Shown piece by piece: positions 41,094 to 49,391 of a DNA stretch of 64,000 nt; within the stretch, counting starts at the first letter, position 1; the number at the start of each line of letters is the position of its first letter. The position numbers and the translations under genes are program-made. The notes beneath the pieces are model-generated. The model was not told the DNA's origin. It was given only the letters and a program-made list of their open reading frames with translations, and made no database searches. This DNA is from Myxococcota bacterium (lineage in GTDB: Bacteria; Myxococcota_A; UBA796): contig JAQXDW010000131.1 of the NCBI GenBank assembly GCA_029251165.1, positions 1-64,000 of the forward strand. Direction: 5' to 3'.

Positions 41094-42149
41094 TTACATC
41101 CCGCCAATGATCCGGAATTCCACGCGGCGGTTGTTGGCCTTGCCAGTTCTGGTGCGGTTGGTGTCGATCGGGAGGGTCTCGCCGAAGCCCTCATAGGTCA
41201 TCCGAGAGCCCTCGACGCCACCACGACTGACCAGGTACTCCCGGACAGCCTCGGCGCGATCCTCGGACAGCCTCAGGTTGTTGCTCTCCGAGCCGTCCGA
41301 GTCCGTGTGGCCCTCGATCTTGACCCGGAGGTTCGGGTAGTCGCGCATGACCTGGGCGACCGAGTCGAGGATCCCGTAGCTGACCGGCAAGATGCGCGAC
41401 TTCCCAGAGGCGAAGAGGATCTTGTCATCGATCTCGATCTTCTCCTGGGTGATGCGGACGTTCTGCGGCGGAGAGTCCGGGCAGCCATCCTCGTCGAGGT
41501 ACTCGTTGACCGTCTCGGCGTCGTAGACGCACTTGTCGACGTCATCGCCGATGCCGTCGCCATCGGAGTCCTTCGCAGCGTCGGGGCAGCCGTCGAAGTC
41601 CTCGTCACCGTCCATGTCCTCGGGAGTATCGGGGCACTTATCGGAGACATCGGGAATGCCGTCGCTGTCGTTGTCCCGATCCGGGCAGCCGTCGGAGTCC
41701 ATGAAGTTGTCGAGATCTTCCGGCTCGGTCGGGCACTGGTCCTCAGAGTCCCAGATTCCGTCGCGATCGCGGTCGCCCTCAGGGCAGCCATCGTCGTCGT
41801 TGAAGCCGTTGAAGACTTCAGCCTCGTCTGGACACTTGTCGACACCATCGAGGATGCCATCTCCGTCGCGGTCCTTGGGCCGACACCGCTCTGCAGCTTC
41901 CAGCGCAAGGGCGATGTTGGTGCGCGCGATGAGGAGGTGCTCTTCCGCACGGCGATCGTTGCCTTGCTCGAATTCAAGCTCCGCGAAGGCCTGGTTGGAC
42001 TGGGCGAGTGCAAGCTCTCGGGGAGCACACTCCTGAGTCCACTGGTCCACAGCAGCTTCCTGGAGACCGGAGGCGACCTCCTGATGGTAGCCGGGCAGAT
42101 CGCCGACCTTCACACACCCTTCGAGCAGGGCGACAGCGAGTAGCAGCAT
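41094..42149 (-). CDS. OmpA-family protein with thrombospondin type-3 repeats
   Basis: 351 aa. Signal with an early Cys (LLEGC, ~residue 12), a helical segment (~15-90), about five TSP3-like calcium repeats (~95-220: DRDGDGILDGVDKCPDEAE, DNDSDGIPDVSDKCPDTPED), then an OmpA/Pal peptidoglycan-binding domain (~235-345) with EGHTDSDGSESNNLRLSEDRA and the RVEF end. It should link the outer membrane to peptidoglycan. ATG 42149 chosen over GTG 42158 because GGGAG lies 8 nt upstream. The gene follows the DUF4398-like lipoprotein in the same operon. Confidence 0.92.
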   Translation of the reverse strand: MLLLAVALLEGCVKVGDLPGYHQEVASGLQEAAVDQWTQECAPRELALAQSNQAFAELEFEQGNDRRAEEHLLIARTNIALALEAAERCRPKDRDGDGILDGVDKCPDEAEVFNGFNDDDGCPEGDRDRDGIWDSEDQCPTEPEDLDNFMDSDGCPDRDNDSDGIPDVSDKCPDTPEDMDGDEDFDGCPDAAKDSDGDGIGDDVDKCVYDAETVNEYLDEDGCPDSPPQNVRITQEKIEIDDKILFASGKSRILPVSYGILDSVAQVMRDYPNLRVKIEGHTDSDGSESNNLRLSEDRAEAVREYLVSRGGVEGSRMTYEGFGETLPIDTNRTRTGKANNRRVEFRIIGGM

Positions 42150-42154
42150 GTGAC

Positions 42155-42643
42155 TCACTCCCAGACCCCCGCTTCATTGTCATCTTCATCGAGGAAGTCA
42201 ACATCAAGGTCATCGCTGTCCGAGTCGTCTTCCCCTTCAAGGTCGAGCCCATCAGCGGGGTCAAGAGACTCACCAGGGATTACCAGATCATTTTCGGCGT
42301 TTCGAATCGCCGGGGTGTCGCTCGGAGCGCGCTGGAGGTTCTCGGGAATGATGTTGGGGGCATCTTCCAGCGGGCTGATGTCCATGCCTTCAGCGATGGA
42401 CTTTGCTTTGACCGACCAGCTGCTGGCTTTCATGGCGAGCGCTGTCGCGGCCTGGTAGTCGGCGTGCGCATACTCCTCGCGAGACTTGTTCATGTAAGCC
42501 TCGGCCATTGTCCAGGCATAGATCGCCAGATCTTCCGCCTCAGCAGCCTGAGCCAGCGAGTAATCCTGCTCGGCCTCGACCATCTGGATGGTACCGCGAG
42601 CGGCGGTGCAGCCCATGAGCAGGGGCAGAAACGTCCAGCGCAT
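42155..42643 (-). CDS. Small lipoprotein, DUF4398-like
   Basis: 162 aa. N-terminus with lipobox LLMGC, then a helical segment with repeated Ala/Glu (AQAAEAEDLAIYAWTMAEAYMNKSREEYAHADYQAATALAMKAS), characteristic of envelope proteins encoded beside OmpA-like partners, then an acidic tail (DLEGEDDSDSDDLDVDF). The stop TGA overlaps GTG 42158, an alternative start of the OmpA gene. Start codon uncertain: GTG 42655, ATG 42646 or ATG 42643; the last has GAGG 6 nt upstream. Confidence 0.75.
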   Translation of the reverse strand: MRWTFLPLLMGCTAARGTIQMVEAEQDYSLAQAAEAEDLAIYAWTMAEAYMNKSREEYAHADYQAATALAMKASSWSVKAKSIAEGMDISPLEDAPNIIPENLQRAPSDTPAIRNAENDLVIPGESLDPADGLDLEGEDDSDSDDLDVDFLDEDDNEAGVWE

Positions 42644-42667
42644 CATTTTCCTCACTGCCCGATCAAG

Positions 42668-44722
42668 TCATGGAGACGGGGTATTGTCAACTGACCCCCC
42701 ATTCTCCCCAGGCTGTCGGCGCTCTGAGAGGTCGAACACGGCCATCAGATAGCGCGAGGGAAGATCTGGTGTCGGTAGGGAGACCTCCTGGCTGGCCCAC
42801 GGAATCCAAGCGGGGCCTACCGGGAAGTGGCGACGCTTGCCTGGCCACTCAAATGCTGTCTGCTCCGTGTGCTGCTCCGGCTCGATGCCCAGTCGCTCGG
42901 AGAGTCGTCGGACCACATCCCGAAACAGGATGTCTCCCTGGCTGGGATCGACGAGGTAGTAGCCGCGCTCGTGGATGACCATCCACCGATAGTCACCGCT
43001 CGCCAGCAGTCGATCGAGGTCAGCATCAACGAGCTGAGAGAGGTCCGCGGAGAGGGGATCGGAAGAGAGGTGTCGAAAGATCTCTTCGGTGGGATCCCGG
43101 CGGGGCTCAGCGCTTGCAAGCCACCGGAGACGCCGGCCGACATCTCCACCGCCCGCGCGTCGGATCCAGGGGGGAACGGCCGGGCTGGTCGCCCAGGAGC
43201 GGTAGACCTTGCGGTGGTGAAAGGACTGGTAGGTGCAGATGAGGTCCTGCTGCTGATCCAGCGGCAGCTCGATGATGCCCTCCCAGCCCTCCGGATCCAG
43301 CTCGGCGTACCAGTCGGGGATCTCCATGGCGCTGATCTGGGTGGGAATCCGCCACATCGAGGGGCGGGCATTTTCGGGTACGTCCTCAAGATCAAACCGA
43401 TAGAACGGCTGGAGCACAATCGCCGCAGTCATCAGCAGCGCAGCGGGAATTCGTCGACGGAGGCGGAGCTGATCGAGGCTGATGCTCACCAGCACCACGG
43501 CAGCGACCACCACCATGCTCGCCATACGGTATGGGGCAAACATCCGAGACATACCGGGTACGATCTTGAACATCAAGACGTAGGGCATCCGGACGACATA
43601 GTCACCGAGCATCACAACATCAGCGGTGTCTTTCTGGGCGCCGAGCTTGAGGAACGGTCCCATCGTGCCCAGCCAGAACAGCGTGTAGATCGCCAGCCAG
43701 ATCCGCGCCCGAGGAATGAAGATCGCTGGAATCACCCCGAACAGGAACACCGCCGCCGGGAATGCCTTGCCGCCATGCCGGGGATCGAGGACGTGATCAG
43801 CAGGCCAGGCGGAGTCGATGCCTCGGTGCAGCGAGGAGAGCACGTTCTCCCGATACGAGGTCGGCCGGAGGGGGGCTGACGCGACGGTATCGTAATCAGG
43901 ATAAGAAAGGAGAAAAGTAACTTCTGGAAGACGCTCGCTGCCGCCGCGAGCCTCTTCATCCTGACCACCGGAGAGGTACGGCATCAGGAACAGAAAGATG
44001 CCGACCGCAGCCGTCACCGCAGAGGGGAGCAGCCAGCGGAGCGCGCGCTGCCACGGCGGCCGCACGGTTGCCCACCACCACACCAACCACACCGCGGTCA
44101 TCATGGCAGCAAAAAGTCCGTAGAACCAATAGAACGCAGCCACAGCGGAGAACACCGCTCCGACAATGACCCCGTCTTTACGCTCACAGGTCCGCCCCGC
44201 TCGGGCCAGAAAGATCGGGTAGAGCAGCAGCCACCACAGCAGCACCTGCCGCAGCCCGGTCTTGTTGATGTCCTGGATGACGAGGGGGTTGAAGATCGCC
44301 ACGCTGGCAGCCGCGATGGAGACCGGCACGGAGTCGGTGAACGACCGCGCTAAAGCGTAGGCACACAGCCCGTTGCCCATCAAGATGAGCATGACCTTGA
44401 GGTTGTGGTCCGCCGGGAAGCCCACCAGCTCGCGCAGGGGGTAGGACAGCAGCAGGATGTCGAGGATGTTTCCGGTCTCAGGGAAGCGCCCCAGGCCGAC
44501 GAGAGAGGAGAGGGTGGCGAGCAGGCCGGTGTCCTCTGCGGACAGCGCGGCGACCTCCTCAAAGTGCCACCACTGCCGCCACAGCCAGCCCCCAAACTCG
44601 CCGCCGCCGACGATGACCTCGTCGAGGTGAGCCGCTGCCGGCCAAGTCATCAGCACCGCCATGCCGAAGAACACCATGGTGGCGAGGAGCAGCTCGATGG
44701 CTGTCCGCTTCCGGTGGTTCAT
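42668..44722 (-). CDS. Polytopic membrane protein, GT-C-like (paralogue 1)
   Basis: 684 aa. Around ten hydrophobic helices from ~10 to ~430 (VFFGMAVLMTWPAAAHL, VLLWWLLLYPIFL, AVFLFGVIPAIFI, MASMVVVAAVVLVSISL), then a ~250-residue soluble C-terminus. The pattern recalls YfhO/PMT-type glycosyltransferases of the GT-C superfamily, but no catalytic motif is assigned. Same layout as the adjacent 595-aa protein; it begins MTWPAAAHLDEVIVG where that one has VTWPVVLHPTSRVVG, suggesting tandem duplication. The ATG overlaps the stop of that gene (ATGA). Confidence 0.8.
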   Translation of the reverse strand: MNHRKRTAIELLLATMVFFGMAVLMTWPAAAHLDEVIVGGGEFGGWLWRQWWHFEEVAALSAEDTGLLATLSSLVGLGRFPETGNILDILLLSYPLRELVGFPADHNLKVMLILMGNGLCAYALARSFTDSVPVSIAAASVAIFNPLVIQDINKTGLRQVLLWWLLLYPIFLARAGRTCERKDGVIVGAVFSAVAAFYWFYGLFAAMMTAVWLVWWWATVRPPWQRALRWLLPSAVTAAVGIFLFLMPYLSGGQDEEARGGSERLPEVTFLLSYPDYDTVASAPLRPTSYRENVLSSLHRGIDSAWPADHVLDPRHGGKAFPAAVFLFGVIPAIFIPRARIWLAIYTLFWLGTMGPFLKLGAQKDTADVVMLGDYVVRMPYVLMFKIVPGMSRMFAPYRMASMVVVAAVVLVSISLDQLRLRRRIPAALLMTAAIVLQPFYRFDLEDVPENARPSMWRIPTQISAMEIPDWYAELDPEGWEGIIELPLDQQQDLICTYQSFHHRKVYRSWATSPAVPPWIRRAGGGDVGRRLRWLASAEPRRDPTEEIFRHLSSDPLSADLSQLVDADLDRLLASGDYRWMVIHERGYYLVDPSQGDILFRDVVRRLSERLGIEPEQHTEQTAFEWPGKRRHFPVGPAWIPWASQEVSLPTPDLPSRYLMAVFDLSERRQPGENGGSVDNTPSP

Positions 44723-46506
44723 CGCGCGCTCACCACGGCGGGGTCGGAGAGGGTGTAGATCAGGCGACCATCCGCCCGCTCCGGCTCACCGATCGCTCCG
44801 GTCAGCAGTGTCTCGACCTGTGCAACCTTGAACGCTGGGTACAGCGACTCGTGCACCACGATGTAGCGGTAGCCCTGCCGCGCGAGGTTGCGCGCAGAGA
44901 TCACCATGTCCAGCTCCGGCAGCCGAGGCGCCAGGACATGCGACCGAGTGGCCTCCAGTCGAATGAGGGTGACAGTCAGCCGGTTCTCCAGCAGCAGCCG
45001 GGGCATCGGCTCGTTGAGTCCCCAGGGCACCGGTCGGTTGTGGACCGACTGATACCAGACGTAGACCGCCCGCTCCAGGTTGGGCACCGTCATCGGAAGG
45101 TCGAGCACCGCGCCGGGAACCGGATCAGCGGCGAGGTCAGAGTAAAACGCCGGGACGGTGGAGTCAGCGGTGGGAACGGGGAGTCGGGCCGGGGTGACGG
45201 TGGCGATCTCAACCAGCGCAAGGACGCTCAAGCCAGCGGCGATCGCAATCTGCGCGGGCAGCGGGCGGCGGCGCAGGAGATGGCGCAGACCATGCGCCGC
45301 GAGCATTGCAAGGGCCAGCTGCACGCCCATGACGAACCGAAACGGGTGAGAGATGCGATCAAAGACCGGCAGCGCCTTGTACAGCGGCAGGAACGGCAGG
45401 GGCACCCGGCGCCCAAAGAGCTCGACGTACTCCCCGCCGACGTTGAGGTAGGGGCCGAGGCTGAACAGGAAGAACACCCCACCAAGCAGCATCCAGGACG
45501 CGAATTCGCGGCGACGGCGGGTCGCCCACAGCGCGTATCCAGCAACCAGCAGCCCCACCCACCCCAGGTAGATCACGATGATCAGCTCCTCACCGTACAG
45601 GGTGTTCAGGTCCGGGCTCGCGATCCGAGAAGGCCGGAAGAAGGCCAGGATGTCGGTGATGTTGTGGTTGATCAGCGAGGCCTCGACGAACGCCGGATCC
45701 CGGGTGACCAGGGCATCCTCGGCGTCGAGCGAGGACGAGAAGCTACCGAACACCGGGAGGATGAGGGCCAGGGTGCCTGCGGCCGCGCCGACGAGCGCGG
45801 CGAAGGTCCGTCCCCACTGAATCGACCAGGAGCGCCGAGTGGTCTGCCAGCCGATGATGAGGAGCGAGCCGAGGGCAGCAAACAGCCCAAAGTACCAGGA
45901 GGTCAGCACGCAGGCAGACGCGCACAGCGCCAGGGTGATCGCGCGACCCATGCTCGCGCGCTCCAGCAGACGGAGCACGCACAGCAGCGTCAGCGGAAAC
46001 CAGCCGGCACAGACCGTCTCAGAGATGCCGTTGTAGGCCTGCCCCAGCAGGTGTGGTGAGGCCCCATAGACGACCAGAGCTGCACCGCTCGCCAGGGCAT
46101 CGCCGGTCAGCCGCCGGGCCAGCAGCCACGCTGCGAAGCCAGCCAGGGCCAGCTGGAGGACGATCACCGTGTTGAAGGCCAGGGCCGGCCCGCCGAGCCA
46201 CTGAAGCGGCCAGGAGGCCACTGCCTGCACGGTGTCGATAAAGTAGAGCGTCCCGCCGCGAGGATAGGACAGCAGATCGGTGTGGATGGGCCAGCGCCCT
46301 GCAGACAGCTCCGCGCCGACCCACCAGTACCCCCAGATGTGGTTCCAGCTGTCATTTCCTGGATGTCCGACAACCCTGCTGGTCGGATGAAGGACCACAG
46401 GCCAGGTCACGATCGCTGCGAGCACCAGAGAGGTGAGGGCGGCGAGGAGGGAGGCTGCGTTGTCCTTGAGAAGCTGCACGGTGTCGGGGAGTCTACCCTG
46501 GATCAC
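44719..46506 (-). CDS. Polytopic membrane protein, GT-C-like (paralogue 2)
   Basis: 595 aa, GTG start. Multiple hydrophobic helices (LVLAAIVTWPVVLHPTSR, VIVLQLALAGFAAWLL, LVGAAAGTLALILPVFGSF, MLLGGVFFLFSLGPYLNVGG, IAAGLSVLALVEIATV) with a shorter soluble tail. Periplasmic-side motifs include GHPGNDSWNHIWGYWW. Likely a membrane glycosyl or lipid-linked transferase, but no catalytic signature was confirmed. Ends 4 nt inside the start of the 684-aa paralogue (ATGA), so the two form a unit. Confidence 0.8.
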   Translation of the reverse strand: MIQGRLPDTVQLLKDNAASLLAALTSLVLAAIVTWPVVLHPTSRVVGHPGNDSWNHIWGYWWVGAELSAGRWPIHTDLLSYPRGGTLYFIDTVQAVASWPLQWLGGPALAFNTVIVLQLALAGFAAWLLARRLTGDALASGAALVVYGASPHLLGQAYNGISETVCAGWFPLTLLCVLRLLERASMGRAITLALCASACVLTSWYFGLFAALGSLLIIGWQTTRRSWSIQWGRTFAALVGAAAGTLALILPVFGSFSSSLDAEDALVTRDPAFVEASLINHNITDILAFFRPSRIASPDLNTLYGEELIIVIYLGWVGLLVAGYALWATRRRREFASWMLLGGVFFLFSLGPYLNVGGEYVELFGRRVPLPFLPLYKALPVFDRISHPFRFVMGVQLALAMLAAHGLRHLLRRRPLPAQIAIAAGLSVLALVEIATVTPARLPVPTADSTVPAFYSDLAADPVPGAVLDLPMTVPNLERAVYVWYQSVHNRPVPWGLNEPMPRLLLENRLTVTLIRLEATRSHVLAPRLPELDMVISARNLARQGYRYIVVHESLYPAFKVAQVETLLTGAIGEPERADGRLIYTLSDPAVVSAR

Positions 46507-46538
46507 ATCTGGGCTCAGAGGGGTGATAGTCTACAGGC

Positions 46539-47360
46539 ATGATGCGCTTGTGGACAGTGCTGATCCCGATGCTGGTCAGCTGCTCAGCCCAGCCGACTCC
46601 GCTACCCACTGAGGAAGCGGTCGCGGTGTTTGATCGAGATGCCGCGCCGCCGCTGTATCAGCTGCTCTACACCGCTCCCGTCCTGCCGGCAGACAGCACC
46701 ACTCCGTCGCAGCTGCGCATGCTGATCTGGATGAGGCACATGGGCTTGTCTGCCAGCCAGCTCGATCAGCTGGAGTCACTGCGGGCGCTGTCCGCGGAGC
46801 GTGCAGCACGCATCCGCTCTGCAGAGGAAGCCGTCGTCGCGCAGTACGCCGCATCAGAGAGCTCGGTCCACGCTGCGATCCTGGAGCAGGTCGCCGCAGG
46901 TGTCCCGATCGATGATCCGATCTTTCCGCCGCTTCTGGAGCAGCTCGCGGAGCTGAAGGCGGGCGGAGAGCGCGAGCGCGAGCTGATGAAGCTGCGAATG
47001 GAGAGCATGCGCTCAATCCTGGAGGCGGAGAGCGTGTTCCTTCGCTCCTTGAGCCCCAGCCAGGAGATGATGTTGGCTGACGCCCTGTTCGTCCTGCGCG
47101 CCAGCCTCGATCCAATCGCCAACCCCGGAGACTACCGGGCACTGGTCGGGACCACTTACGAGCCAGGGCAGTACGCGGTCCTCACCCGAGGGACCGGCGA
47201 GGGGGCACGAGACCCACTGAACATCGGCGCCCTGTGGACCGACAACGGCGAGCTGACTGGCTATGCCTTGCACGAAGCACGCCGGGAGGTCCTGCTCTAC
47301 ATGATCCTCCTCGAGCCTGGACTTGCGGAGGCGATCGTGCAGGCAAAGGCGCTGCTGTAG
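46539..47360 (+). CDS. Lipoprotein of unknown function
   Basis: 273 aa. Lipobox LVSC (Cys15), then a helical, Glu/Arg/Leu-rich mature part (~55-185) with heptad-like spacing (LDQLESLRALSAERAARI, LEQLAELKAGGERERELMKL), reminiscent of periplasmic stress proteins of the Spy/CpxP kind but not clearly matching. The C-terminus (~190-273) is more mixed. Divergent from the GT-C-like genes with 32 bp between starts. Confidence 0.7.
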   Translation: MMRLWTVLIPMLVSCSAQPTPLPTEEAVAVFDRDAAPPLYQLLYTAPVLPADSTTPSQLRMLIWMRHMGLSASQLDQLESLRALSAERAARIRSAEEAVVAQYAASESSVHAAILEQVAAGVPIDDPIFPPLLEQLAELKAGGERERELMKLRMESMRSILEAESVFLRSLSPSQEMMLADALFVLRASLDPIANPGDYRALVGTTYEPGQYAVLTRGTGEGARDPLNIGALWTDNGELTGYALHEARREVLLYMILLEPGLAEAIVQAKALL

Positions 47361-47364
47361 CGCC

Positions 47365-48135
47365 TCACGCGCCCCGCCAGTCCGCCACTCCTGCTGCAAT
47401 CCCCGACAGCCGCTCCGCTGGGCCGCCCTCTCGGATCACCTGCGCAATCGCCAGTCCAACGACCACCGGCACGAAGCGACGGCGGCGAAGAAGGCGAAGG
47501 TGACCGGAGACGGCGTGGCGCTGAGCGGAGGCTGAGCGCCGGGAGAGCGTGGCACCGCCGAGGTGCTGGCAGCGGGCAGCGGGCACGATGCACACCGCGC
47601 GCCCCTGCGCACGGATTCGCTGGCACAGCTCAATGTCCTCAAAGCCATGGGTGAACGACTCGTCCAGCCGCTCCTCTGCGCGCAGCATCAAGCAGGCCCC
47701 CGACAGGGCATCGACCGCAGTCGTCTGCGCTGGCAGCCGCTGTAAGATCCGCACCCGCCCCCAGGACGCCACCGAGATTCCCGCCGACTCCACCGCACCA
47801 TCCAAATCCAGCAGCACCGGTCCGACTGCGCCGGCGCGATCAGACCAGGCAGCCACCAGCGCTTCGATGCAGCCCGGCTGCGGACGGGCGTCGTCGTTGA
47901 GGAGCAAGACGTGGGTAGCACCGAGCACACAAGCTGCTGCAAGACCAGCGTTGACGGCACGCGCAAAGCCCTGGCTGCCCGCAGTGCGCACCATGGTCAC
48001 CCCGACCGGCTCCGCCACAGCGCACCCAGACGGAGCGTCGTTGACCACCACCACCGGCAGTCCTCCTGTCGCCGCGATGGTCTCCGGCAAGAGATCCCAG
48101 CGCCGATGACAGGGAATCACCACCACCAACCTCAC
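47365..48135 (-). CDS. Family 2 glycosyltransferase
   Basis: 256 aa. GT-A fold opening MRLVVVIPCHRRWDLLPETI, substrate region VVVNDAPSG, the NDDARPQPG motif (DxD-type metal site, ~85), and GACLMLRAEERLDESFTHGFEDIELCQRI, the typical acceptor-domain block. Cytosolic catalytic domain, without transmembrane helix. GTG start; the ribosome site GGAG is supplied by the end of the upstream gene, whose TAG is 2 nt away. Probably acts on a surface polysaccharide. Confidence 0.9.
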   Translation of the reverse strand: MRLVVVIPCHRRWDLLPETIAATGGLPVVVVNDAPSGCAVAEPVGVTMVRTAGSQGFARAVNAGLAAACVLGATHVLLLNDDARPQPGCIEALVAAWSDRAGAVGPVLLDLDGAVESAGISVASWGRVRILQRLPAQTTAVDALSGACLMLRAEERLDESFTHGFEDIELCQRIRAQGRAVCIVPAARCQHLGGATLSRRSASAQRHAVSGHLRLLRRRRFVPVVVGLAIAQVIREGGPAERLSGIAAGVADWRGA

Positions 48136-48137
48136 CG

Positions 48138-48779
48138 CTACTCCGGCGGCTGAACGGTCAGGGAGAGCGCGATCCCGGTCTGCGCGGCACCACCAGCCAC
48201 CGGGTTTCCGCCGTACCAGCCAACCGGCTCGTTGTGATCGGGCTTGCCGTCCTGGTTGTCGTCTGCGTATCCGCCGACCCAGAGCTGACCGATGCTCGCG
48301 GAGACCGACACCGACCAGGCTCCAGGCTCCGCCAGACGCGCCACGCCGACCACCGACGGACGCGGACCATCGAGGTCGCGCTGGTCGCCATCGAAGACAT
48401 CCACTCGGATCGGTGCGCCAGACCAGTCCGCGAGCGCGATGGTGCCCGACAGGGTGATCGTCGGTCCGTTGTCTCCCAGCGGCTGACCAGGTGGCGGCTC
48501 ATCAGGAACCCCCGGTGGCGGCTCATCAGGAACTCCAGGGCCATCCGGAGCGGCGGTGCCAGGCAGCCCACCCGGTGCGACTCCTGGCTCCCCCGGCGCA
48601 CCAGCAGCCCTCCCCGGAGAGCCGCCCGGCGGTGGTGGCTGACCTGGACCAGATGGGCTCGCAGAGCTGCTCTGAGCAGCCAGTTCTGCGGCGCGCTGCT
48701 CGATGGGATCTTCACCACAGCCCGTCGCGGCAGCTACCATGATCAGGCACGTGATCAAACCACGGTTATAGGATCCCAT
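48138..48779 (-). CDS. Pro/Gly-rich lipoprotein
   Basis: 213 aa. N-terminus ends at Cys20 (VAAATGC). Then ~100 residues dominated by Pro, Gly and Ala (QPPPPGGSPG, VPDEPPPG repeats) form a flexible stalk, and a C-terminal beta domain (~115-213) has TITLSGTIALADWSGAPIRVDVFDGDQRD. Coupled to the glycosyltransferase gene 2 nt downstream. If the ATG at 48779 is right, its start overlaps the start of the divergent methyltransferase gene; ATG 48740 or a TTG between are alternatives. Confidence 0.75.
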   Translation of the reverse strand: MGSYNRGLITCLIMVAAATGCGEDPIEQRAAELAAQSSSASPSGPGQPPPPGGSPGRAAGAPGEPGVAPGGLPGTAAPDGPGVPDEPPPGVPDEPPPGQPLGDNGPTITLSGTIALADWSGAPIRVDVFDGDQRDLDGPRPSVVGVARLAEPGAWSVSVSASIGQLWVGGYADDNQDGKPDHNEPVGWYGGNPVAGGAAQTGIALSLTVQPPE

Positions 48780-49329
48780 GAACCCGGTGATGAACATCCT
48801 GCAGGCTGGCATGCGGTCGCCCATCCTCTCGATGGTTGCAAAGGTATACATCCCGACTCTCTTTCCGCTGACGTTTCTGATCGCGCTGACCGCGACGTGG
48901 CTGGATGCCCTGCTGGGCTTTGGTGATGGCTTCTTACCCACTAGCCTGAATCTTCCTATTGCCGCTGTCAGCTTTATATTGGGCGCAGTCTTGTGGCTGT
49001 GGACTTACGAGCAACTGACACGCCTCGGTGAGGGCTCGCCCTCTCCCACCGCCGGCCGAACACAGAAGCTTGTCATTATTGGGATCTACGCCCACTCTCG
49101 AAACCCGTCTCTGTTCGGCAAGCTCCTCGGTGTGCTTGCCGTCGGGTTCGCCTTGAATTCCATCTCTTTCTGCTTCATCCTGGTACCCATGCTCCTGACC
49201 ATCTCGCTCGCCGAGAAGGTTGTGCGACAGGAACCCCAGCTCGTCGATGTCTTCGGCGAGGACTACGAACAGTACCGCAAGGATGTTCCGCTCTTTATTC
49301 CCTGGAAGCTGCTCTTTCGACGCAAATAA
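48778..49329 (+). CDS. PEMT/ICMT-like membrane methyltransferase
   Basis: 183 aa. Hydrophobic helices at ~20-45, ~60-80, ~115-140. The C-terminal block is typical of isoprenylcysteine carboxyl-/phospholipid-methyltransferase relatives: GEGSPSPTAGRT, LVIIGIYAHSRNPSLFGKLLG, and the ending QEPQLVDVFGEDYEQYRKDVPLFIP. Likely methylates a lipid or membrane-bound acceptor with SAM. ATG at 48778 has AGGA 5 nt upstream; later in-frame ATGs exist (48790). Shares the CATG with the minus-strand lipoprotein gene. Confidence 0.85.
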   Translation: MNPVMNILQAGMRSPILSMVAKVYIPTLFPLTFLIALTATWLDALLGFGDGFLPTSLNLPIAAVSFILGAVLWLWTYEQLTRLGEGSPSPTAGRTQKLVIIGIYAHSRNPSLFGKLLGVLAVGFALNSISFCFILVPMLLTISLAEKVVRQEPQLVDVFGEDYEQYRKDVPLFIPWKLLFRRK

Positions 49330-49391
49330 GTCCTCTTACAGGGCGCGCAGAGCACAGCTGTAGACATACTGGTCAAGACACGGAGGAATCC

